DNA of 64,000 nt from Mucilaginibacter sp. (GTDB lineage Bacteria; Bacteroidota; Bacteroidia; Sphingobacteriales; Sphingobacteriaceae), in assembly GCA_028287895.1 (NCBI GenBank), contig JAQBOV010000075.1, positions 1-64,000 on the forward strand, read 5' to 3'. This document shows positions 58,249 to 64,000 of this stretch, piece after piece. Position numbers and translations under genes: made by a program. The notes beneath the pieces were generated by a model. The model was not told the origin of the DNA. It searched no databases and saw nothing but the letters and a program-made list of their open reading frames with translations. The stretch's first letter is position 1. The number at the start of each line of letters is the position of its first letter.

Positions 58249-58584
58249 ATGGAAACCATCACCTGGCACGATTTTGAAAAAGTTGAGTTGCGCACCGGCA
58301 CCATACTGGAAGTGGCCGATTTCCCCGATGCGCGTAAGCCTGCTTATAAGGTACAGGTTGATTTCGGCCCTCACGGTATCAAATGGTCAAGTGCGCAAAT
58401 CACCAAGCACTACACTAAGGAACAATTAATTGGCCGGCAAATAGTCGGGGTGATCAACTTTCCTAAAAAGCAGATCGCTACTTTTATGTCGGAATTCTTG
58501 CTAACCGGCTTTGCTGACAGCAACGGCGATATCGTTTTGACATCTATTGAACACCCTGTGCCCAACGGCAGTAAATTAATATAA
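58249..58584 (+). CDS. csaA: CsaA-type tRNA-binding protein
   Basis: A 111-residue OB-fold protein of the CsaA/Trbp111 type that binds tRNA and has been linked to protein export. Landmarks are [32 protein letters not shown] at the start and [20 protein letters not shown] and the final SKLI. The true start is ATG at 58249; upstream in-frame sequence overlaps the repeat hairpin and is not coding-like. The stop overlaps the next gene's ATG by one base. Confidence 0.92.
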   Translation: METITWHDFEKVELRTGTILEVADFPDARKPAYKVQVDFGPHGIKWSSAQITKHYTKEQLIGRQIVGVINFPKKQIATFMSEFLLTGFADSNGDIVLTSIEHPVPNGSKLI

Positions 58585-59057
58585 TGCGCTATTATAATTT
58601 TGGCGACGAGCCCGCTATATCGCCCGACGATTTTTTTATGAATGAGGCGCTTAAAGAAGCCAAACTGGCTTTGGCTGAAGATGAGATCCCTATTGGCGCG
58701 GTGGTGGTTTGCAAGGGGCAAATCATTGGTCGCGGGCACAATTTGACCGAGCGCCTGAACGATGTATCGGCACATGCAGAAATGCAGGCACTCACTGCTG
58801 CGGCTAACTTTTTGGGAGGCAAGTACCTGCGGGACTGCACGCTGTATGTTACGCTGGAGCCCTGCGTAATGTGTGCCGGAGCATGCTATTGGTTTCAATT
58901 GAGTAAAATTGTATTCGGCGCTTATGATACCAAACTGGGTTTCGGCAGGCTCAATCAAAAAGTAACCCACCCCAAAACTATCATAACGGGCGGTATCCGC
59001 CAAAATGAGTGTGCGGAGCTGGTGCGTTCGTTTTTTAAAAGTAAGCGGAATAAATAG
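58584..59057 (+). CDS. nucleoside deaminase, TadA-like
   Basis: A 157-residue zinc-dependent deaminase of the CDA fold. The zinc/catalytic motif HAE is H64 and E66, and PCVMC gives C94 and C97. The overall sequence (IPIGAVVVCKGQIIGRGHN, YVTLEPCVMCAGACYW) matches tRNA adenosine-34 deaminase of this phylum, which makes inosine in the tRNA-Arg(ACG) wobble position. A guanine-deaminase-type role cannot be excluded. It is translationally coupled with csaA. Confidence 0.9.
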   Translation: MRYYNFGDEPAISPDDFFMNEALKEAKLALAEDEIPIGAVVVCKGQIIGRGHNLTERLNDVSAHAEMQALTAAANFLGGKYLRDCTLYVTLEPCVMCAGACYWFQLSKIVFGAYDTKLGFGRLNQKVTHPKTIITGGIRQNECAELVRSFFKSKRNK

Positions 59058-59217
59058 CTGATCGCCCGGTGGCTGATCGCCCGTAGGCTATAGCCGCAAT
59101 CGATGAGGTGCCCGATATAGGGTAAAGTTAATCCTATGGATCATTGACCATTGCGGATGGACTGCAAACCGGCGAAAAACTTGACATTTATAAGAACAAA
59201 AGTTAACCTCATACCTT

Positions 59218-59225
59218 TATATTTG
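59218..59225 (+). promoter_or_regulatory. promoter -7 box for superoxide dismutase
   Basis: TATATTTG is a perfect TAnnTTTG element, 39 bases before the sod ATG. No clear -33 TTTG lies at the usual distance. Confidence 0.5.
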
Positions 59226-59264
59226 TACCCACAACGAACGTTAACCTTTTAAAAAATAATCATT

Positions 59265-59876
59265 ATGGCATTCACACTACCGGCGTTAGCTTACGCCACC
59301 GATGCTTTGGAACCTCACATCGATAAACTGACTATGGAGATCCACCACGGGAAACATCACCAGGCATACGTTACTAATTTGAACAAGGCCCTTGAAGGCA
59401 AGCCTGAAGCAAATAGCAGCATTGAGGAGATCATCAAAAGTATTTCAAAATTCCCGCCTGCAGTTCGTAACAACGGGGGTGGTCACTACAACCATACTAT
59501 GTTTTGGACATTGCTTTCACCAAGTGGTGGCGGCGAACCTACGGGCGCTTTGGGCGATGCGATAAAAAGTACATTCGGTACATTCGCTGATTTTAAAACC
59601 AAATTATCAGAAGCTGGCGCTACGCGTTTCGGTTCCGGCTGGGCCTGGTTGATTGTTACAGCTGATAAAAAACTGGCCATAACTTCAACCCCAAACCAGG
59701 ATAATCCATTAATGGACATTGCCGAAGTAAAAGGCACCCCGGTTTTAGGTCTCGACGTTTGGGAGCATGCCTATTATTTGAAGTATCAAAACCGTCGTCC
59801 TGATTATTTAGCTGCGATCTGGAATGTGATCAACTGGAATCACGTTGCTGAGTTATATGCAAAAGCGATTGCTTAA
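59265..59876 (+). CDS. sodA: superoxide dismutase, Fe/Mn type
   Basis: Dismutates superoxide to oxygen and hydrogen peroxide in the cytoplasm. The 203-residue protein has the metal ligands H27 (MEIHHGKHH), H77 (HYNHTMFW), and Asp and His in [19 protein letters not shown] is also present. The metal (Fe, Mn or either) cannot be assigned from these motifs. It is a single gene with its own promoter and terminator, close to the oxyR-catalase pair. Confidence 0.96.
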   Translation: MAFTLPALAYATDALEPHIDKLTMEIHHGKHHQAYVTNLNKALEGKPEANSSIEEIIKSISKFPPAVRNNGGGHYNHTMFWTLLSPSGGGEPTGALGDAIKSTFGTFADFKTKLSEAGATRFGSGWAWLIVTADKKLAITSTPNQDNPLMDIAEVKGTPVLGLDVWEHAYYLKYQNRRPDYLAAIWNVINWNHVAELYAKAIA

Positions 59877-59899
59877 TTTTTAAATCAATTAAATAAGCG

Positions 59900-59935
59900 A
59901 ACGGCAGGATAGATTTAATCATTCTGCCGTTTTTT
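59900..59935 (+). terminator. terminator of superoxide dismutase
   Basis: AACGGCAGGAT pairs with ATTCTGCCGTT with one G-T pair around a ten-base loop, and a T-run follows. Confidence 0.8.
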
Positions 59936-59945
59936 GTTAAACGGC

Positions 59946-60016
59946 CCCTCCCAATCCTGCCGAGGAAGGGAGGGCTAAAAAGCGTCTTCCCTTGCCGGGG
60001 AGATCCAAAGGGGGTT
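59946..60016 (+). repeat. CCCTCCC/GGGAGGG hairpin copy with second GC-rich part
   Basis: CCCTCCC at 59946-59952 pairs with GGGAGGG at 59968-59974 around an inner CCT/AGG stem. A second unit with TTCCC and GGGGA follows at about 59986-60002, then a GGGGG run. The same two-part layout is seen at 58164. It lies just before the oxidoreductase start. Confidence 0.55.
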
Positions 60017-60021
60017 ACCTG

Positions 60022-61017
60022 ATGAAAGCAGTTGTTCTGGAAGCGGCTAATAAGCCGCTCATATTAAAGGAAGTTGACAAACCCGCATTGCAGGCAGGCG
60101 AGGTTTTGGTACAGATAAAAGCTGCTGCGCTAAACCGCAGGGATTACTGGATAACGACAGGCAACTATGCCGGTATAAAATATCCGTCTATCCTGGGCTC
60201 CGATGGCGCTGGTATTGTTGCCCAGACGGGCAGCGATGCGGATAAAGGATGGCTCAATAAGGAAGTGATCATCAATCCCTGCCACAACTGGGGAAGCCAT
60301 GACGAATACCAGAACCGCGATTTTGCTATTTTGGGCCTGCCCGAAGACGGCACATTTGCAGAATATGTAAAAGTGAAATCCGAATATTTATATCCTAAAC
60401 CGGCACACCTGAGTTGGGAACAGGCAGCAGCTTTACCATTAGCCGGCATGACCACCTTTAGAGCATTGTTTACCAAAGGCAAAGCAAAAAAAGGAGATAA
60501 GGTACTGATAACCGGTGTAGGCGGCGGCACCGGTACGTTTGCGTTGCAATGGGCGGTAGCGGCAGGATGCCAGGTGTTTGTCACTTCCGGGTCGGGCGAA
60601 AAGATAGAACGGGCCAGGCAATTGGGTGCATGTGCAGGTATGAACTATAAAGCGCAGGACTGGGCCCAGGAGTTACAGCATCTGGCGGGTGGCTTTGACG
60701 TAATCATTGACAGTGCGCTGGGTAAGGACTTTGATAATTTGCTTGAGATAAGCAACCCGGGTGCGCGAATTGTTATTTTTGGAGGCACTGCAGGCAATAT
60801 TCCGCCGCTCAATGGCCGGAAAATATTCTGGAAGCAGTTACAATTGTTAGGTACTACCATGGGCTCGCCGGATGATTTTAAAGCAATGGTTGATTTCGTC
60901 AATGCGCATCAGATTATACCGGTAATTGATGTAGTTTTTCCCTTAGACCAGGCTCAAAAAGCGGTCGGTAGAATGGAAAACTCATCGCAGTTTGGTAAAA
61001 TAGTTCTTAAAGCCTGA
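60022..61017 (+). CDS. zinc-type/quinone oxidoreductase, MDR family
   Basis: A 331-residue NADPH-dependent reductase of the medium-chain dehydrogenase family. The N-terminal GroES-like domain (about 1-120) carries LNRRDYW and GSDGAGIV. A Rossmann domain follows with the NADPH loop TGVGGGTGTFALQWA near 158. It may reduce quinones or enoyl groups. In-frame sequence upstream of 60022 falls within the repeat element, so ATG there is chosen. It is followed by a ferredoxin-reductase gene five bases later, so the two are an operon. Confidence 0.85.
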   Translation: MKAVVLEAANKPLILKEVDKPALQAGEVLVQIKAAALNRRDYWITTGNYAGIKYPSILGSDGAGIVAQTGSDADKGWLNKEVIINPCHNWGSHDEYQNRDFAILGLPEDGTFAEYVKVKSEYLYPKPAHLSWEQAAALPLAGMTTFRALFTKGKAKKGDKVLITGVGGGTGTFALQWAVAAGCQVFVTSGSGEKIERARQLGACAGMNYKAQDWAQELQHLAGGFDVIIDSALGKDFDNLLEISNPGARIVIFGGTAGNIPPLNGRKIFWKQLQLLGTTMGSPDDFKAMVDFVNAHQIIPVIDVVFPLDQAQKAVGRMENSSQFGKIVLKA

Positions 61018-61022
61018 CAAAG

Positions 61023-62039
61023 ATGCTTCGGTTAAAAATTGAAGCCATTAAATGGGAGACTCCAGATACGGCAACCTTCTTTTTAAGCGAAATATCCGGC
61101 AAAAAAATCCACTATCAGGCCGGGCAGTTTATTACGCTGGTATTCACCCATCATTCCGGGGAGATACGCAGGTCATACTCCTTAAGCTCCTCACCCGATG
61201 AGGGCCTGTTGGCCATCACAGTGAAACGGATAACCAACGGTGAAATATCCCGCTTTATGCTTACTAAAATAAAGCCGGGTGAAATATTGAATGCTGTTGA
61301 ACCTGCGGGAAGATTTACGGTTGCTGACTTCCGGCCGGAAAAAGATATTGTTTTCTTTGCCGCCGGCAGTGGAATTACACCGGTACTGGCACAATTAAAA
61401 TATGCGCTTGCCCGGCAGGGTAACAGCCATTTCACACTGATCTATAGCAGCCGGGATGAATCCTCTATGTTATTCAGCGAGCAGTTGGGTGTACTGGCGC
61501 AGGTTAATCCCTCCAGGTTAAAGGTCATCCATCTTTTAAGCAGTGAGGGTAACCGGCTCAATAATATACGGGTAGAGGAACTCGTGCGCCAAAATGTTCC
61601 CTTTGGCCTTGATAAGGCTGAATTTTACGTATGCGGCCCATTTGCATATATGCGCATGGTACAGCTTACGCTTTTATTTATGGGAATCGGACCTGCACGG
61701 ATACGGAAGGAAAACTTCGTGATCGGAACCATAGCGGTAACAGGCAGCAGCAAAAGCTATCCTCCCGGAAAGGTAAAAATACATTTCAAGGGTGAGCTTT
61801 ATGATATCGGCGTAGGCGAGAACCAGTCGATATTACAAGCTGCCCTGCAAAATAATGTGCTATTACCCTACAGCTGTCGTGCGGGGATGTGTTCCGCCTG
61901 CACGGCTTTGTGTAAAAATGGGCAGGTGATAATGGACGAAAATGAGGTACTAACTGATCAGGACCTGAAAGAGGGCTGGATACTAACTTGTACCGGGCAC
62001 CCGGTTGGCGAGGATGTGGTCATTAGGTTTGAGCGCTAG
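61023..62039 (+). CDS. NAD(P)H:ferredoxin reductase with C-terminal [2Fe-2S] domain, PaaE-like
   Basis: A 338-residue electron-transfer flavoprotein. The FAD-binding motif RRSYSLSSSP is near 50-59, the NAD(P)H fold FFAAGSGITPVLAQLK near 112-127, and the C-terminal plant-type ferredoxin domain (about 250-338) has CRAGMCSAC and a final Cys in LTCTGHP. This layout is that of oxygenase reductases such as PaaE or HCP reductase. No oxygenase lies nearby; the upstream oxidoreductase is its only operon partner. Confidence 0.9.
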   Translation: MLRLKIEAIKWETPDTATFFLSEISGKKIHYQAGQFITLVFTHHSGEIRRSYSLSSSPDEGLLAITVKRITNGEISRFMLTKIKPGEILNAVEPAGRFTVADFRPEKDIVFFAAGSGITPVLAQLKYALARQGNSHFTLIYSSRDESSMLFSEQLGVLAQVNPSRLKVIHLLSSEGNRLNNIRVEELVRQNVPFGLDKAEFYVCGPFAYMRMVQLTLLFMGIGPARIRKENFVIGTIAVTGSSKSYPPGKVKIHFKGELYDIGVGENQSILQAALQNNVLLPYSCRAGMCSACTALCKNGQVIMDENEVLTDQDLKEGWILTCTGHPVGEDVVIRFER

Positions 62040-62085
62040 CTATCCTCATCTCCAATCGGAAATTGTAAATCCGAAATCCGATCGC

Positions 62086-63021
62086 CTATATCTCCATCAC
62101 TTCCTTTTTCTTCCTGGTTTTCATGCGTTTGGGTACAAACTCCAGTATTTCATTTTTCAGCGCCTCGATCATACGGCGTTTCAAAAAATTCTTTTGTATA
62201 ACAATACTCACCTCGCGGGCCGGCTCGGGTGATTTAAAATATCGTACCCGGTCCAATTGTTTGTCGTTTAACTCAGCCAATGCCAGTTCCGGCAAAATAG
62301 TAGCGCCATTATTCTGGTCCACCATGCGTTTTAAGGTTTCAACGCTCCCGGTATTGTATTCAAAGTGAAGGAAACCTTTGGTGGCTTTGCGCCGCTGGCA
62401 GATATTTAAAACTTGCTCACGCATGCAATGACCTTCATTCAGCACCCATATTTCTTCCATATCAATATCTTCGGGGCTGATGCTCTTCTTCTTTGAAAGT
62501 TTGCTGTGTTTGGATACGTAGGCGACAAAGTTCTCATAAAAAACAGGAATTTCGGTTAATGAAGCTTCGCGCAATGGTGTTGACATGATGCCGCAATCAA
62601 GCGTACCCAATTTTAATTGTTGTATGATCTCTTCGGTAGTCTGCTCCCAGACGATCAGTTTCACCTGCGGATATTTTTGAATAAATCCGGTAATTATTTT
62701 AGGCAAAATGTATGGCGATACAGTTGGGATGATGCCAACTTTTAACTCGCCCGACAGTTCCTTTTGTCTGTCGGTAATGATCTCTTTGATTTTTTCGCTT
62801 TCGGCCAGCATAATCCGGGCCTGCTCGATGATCTCTATGCCTATTTCTGTAGGGCTTACCGGTTGCTTACTGCGGTCAAATATCCTGACTCCGAGCGTGT
62901 CTTCCAATTTTTGTACCTGCATACTTAAGGTAGGCTGGGTTACAAAACACTTTTCAGCAGCTGATACAAAACTCCGGTAAGTGTCGACTGCTACAATATA
63001 TTCAAGCTGAGTAATGGTCAT
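62086..63021 (-). CDS. oxyR: OxyR, peroxide-sensing LysR regulator
   Basis: A 311-residue LysR-type regulator that activates peroxide-defence genes when oxidised. The winged-helix DNA-binding domain spans 1-60 and the substrate-binding-like domain about 90-295. The redox pair is C199 and C208 in the EGHCMREQVLNIC segment, identical in position to E. coli OxyR. It is divergent from a catalase gene with 86 bases between, and an OxyR-type inverted repeat abuts its start codon, so it probably controls catalase and itself. Confidence 0.95.
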   Translation of the reverse strand: MTITQLEYIVAVDTYRSFVSAAEKCFVTQPTLSMQVQKLEDTLGVRIFDRSKQPVSPTEIGIEIIEQARIMLAESEKIKEIITDRQKELSGELKVGIIPTVSPYILPKIITGFIQKYPQVKLIVWEQTTEEIIQQLKLGTLDCGIMSTPLREASLTEIPVFYENFVAYVSKHSKLSKKKSISPEDIDMEEIWVLNEGHCMREQVLNICQRRKATKGFLHFEYNTGSVETLKRMVDQNNGATILPELALAELNDKQLDRVRYFKSPEPAREVSIVIQKNFLKRRMIEALKNEILEFVPKRMKTRKKKEVMEI

Positions 63022-63036
63022 ATAGATTAAATCTAT
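63022..63036. promoter_or_regulatory. OxyR-type binding site
   Basis: ATAGATTAAATCTAT is a perfect 15-base inverted repeat that fits the ATAGnTnnnAnCTAT OxyR half-operator. It starts one base after the oxyR start codon, in the spacer shared with the divergent catalase gene. A second half-operator at the usual spacing (63044-63058) matches poorly. Confidence 0.7.
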
Positions 63037-63107
63037 TCAAATATAATAATTATTGATTTTTTCTATTGAATAATTATAAGGAAGTTTGAAACATAAACCC
63101 AATTGCT

Positions 63108-64000
63108 ATGGACAATAACAAAAAAAAGCTCACTACGGCCTCGGGCATACCGTATGTAGAGAACGAAAACTCAATGACTGTTGGTCCGCGTGGTCCAATA
63201 CTGATCCAGGACTTCATACTGCATGAAAAAATGGCGCACTTTAACCGTGAGCGTATCCCCGAGCGTGTGGTGCATGCCAAAGGATCCGGCGCTTATGGAA
63301 CATTTACCCTTACTCATGATATTTCCAAATATACGCGTGCAAAGATCTTCAATACCATTGGCAAGCAAACCAGGGTATTTGTGCGCTTCTCAACGGTTGG
63401 CGGTGAGAAAGGGTCGGCCGATACTGAACGCGATCCAAGGGGATTTGCGGTTAAGTTTTATACCGAAGAAGGTAACTGGGACCTGGTCGGTAATAATACT
63501 CCTGTATTTTTTATAAAGGACCCTAAAAAGTTTGGTGATTTTATCCATACACAAAAGCGTGACCCATACACCAACTGCAAAAGCGCGACCATGATGTGGG
63601 ACTTCTGGTCATTGAATCCTGAAAGTTTGCACCAGGTAACTATTCTGATGTCTGACAGGGGAACACCTTACGGTTACCGGCATATGGATGGCTTCGGGAG
63701 CCATACATTTTCAATGATCAATGCAGAAAACGAAAGAGTTTGGGTAAAGTTTCATTTCAAAACCGCACAAGGTATCAAAAACTTTACCGATGAACAGGCC
63801 GGATCTATGCGTGGCAAAAACCCTGATTTTGCACAACACGACCTGCTTACTTCCATTGACGACGGTGATTTTCCAAAATGGAACGTAAAAATACAGATCA
63901 TGACGGAAGAACAGGCAAGAACCTATCATTGGAATCCGTTCGACCTGACAAAAGTATGGCCTCATGGCGATTTTCCATTGATCGATATAGGGGTGATGGA
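63108..64000 (+). CDS. katA: catalase, heme type (cut by window end)
   Basis: Breaks down hydrogen peroxide to water and oxygen. The visible 297 residues cover the N-terminal two-thirds of a typical ~500-residue monofunctional heme catalase. The distal His is in [14 protein letters not shown] near 52 and the distal Asn in VGNNTPVFF near 126, with the GFGSHTF and WVKFHFKT segments intact. The C-terminal part, including the proximal Tyr, lies outside the window. It is divergent from oxyR and close to sod, making a peroxide-defence block. The gene symbol is by family, not strain-specific. Confidence 0.95.
   Translation, partial: MDNNKKKLTTASGIPYVENENSMTVGPRGPILIQDFILHEKMAHFNRERIPERVVHAKGSGAYGTFTLTHDISKYTRAKIFNTIGKQTRVFVRFSTVGGEKGSADTERDPRGFAVKFYTEEGNWDLVGNNTPVFFIKDPKKFGDFIHTQKRDPYTNCKSATMMWDFWSLNPESLHQVTILMSDRGTPYGYRHMDGFGSHTFSMINAENERVWVKFHFKTAQGIKNFTDEQAGSMRGKNPDFAQHDLLTSIDDGDFPKWNVKIQIMTEEQARTYHWNPFDLTKVWPHGDFPLIDIGVM

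Overview
The window looks like chromosomal DNA from a member of the Sphingobacteriaceae (Bacteroidota), probably Mucilaginibacter or a close relative. This rests on the SusC/SusD outer-membrane pair, TAnnTTTG-type promoter boxes, the scarcity of Shine-Dalgarno sequences, many lipoproteins with SSC-type lipoboxes, and the overall gene content. The genus is an inference; the phylum is well supported. No insertion sequence, prophage, CRISPR array or rRNA operon was seen.

Layout. 0.2-9.1 kb: murF, recQ, an M14 peptidase and an outer-membrane barrel protein. 9.4-11.7 kb: a PadR-PspC stress-type operon read leftward. 11.9-18.8 kb: a SusC/SusD/DUF1735 nutrient-uptake operon plus a secreted regulatory-domain protein. 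18.8-23.7 kb: DoxX, LD-carboxypeptidase, metG, tRNA-Arg(CCU), rlmF and a decayed tRNA-Arg-like copy. 24.1-28.9 kb: an accessory-looking stretch of mixed composition with an MBL hydrolase, a methyltransferase, an azoreductase and an isolated AT-rich ATP-grasp enzyme. 28.9-38.1 kb: two lipoproteins flanking a two-gene phosphorelay, one member of which is an 1886-residue hybrid kinase with nine tandem ~92-residue HAMP-type repeats. 38.3-42.0 kb: a three-subunit molybdenum aldehyde oxidoreductase (PaoABC type). 42.5-47.4 kb: a sugar transporter, ROK kinase and GH2 exo-glucosaminidase-like cassette. 47.6-49.8 kb: YceH, a small secreted protein and a YycJ-type hydrolase. 49.9-54.2 kb: an AsmA fragment followed by glpD, glpK and glpF. 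54.2-58.2 kb: a GH18 chitinase, a small protein with a Cys/Pro/Gly tail, a membrane protein and a LuxR-type two-component pair. 58.2-64.0 kb: csaA, a tadA-like deaminase, superoxide dismutase, a quinone-oxidoreductase/ferredoxin-reductase pair, and divergent oxyR and catalase (cut by the window end).

How genes work together. Glycerol is handled by GlpF, GlpK and GlpD. Amino-sugar polymers could be handled by the GH2 enzyme, MFS transporter and ROK kinase, with the GH18 enzyme a little further on. Oxidative stress is handled by SodA, catalase and OxyR; OxyR keeps both redox cysteines (C199 and C208), and a perfect OxyR-type ATAG-N7-CTAT site abuts its start codon. The most unusual items are the poly-HAMP kinase, the Cys/Pro-tailed small protein beside a two-component operon, an in-frame palindromic element inside murF, and a degenerate tRNA-Arg copy bracketing rlmF. 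No complete unknown defence or mobile system was found.
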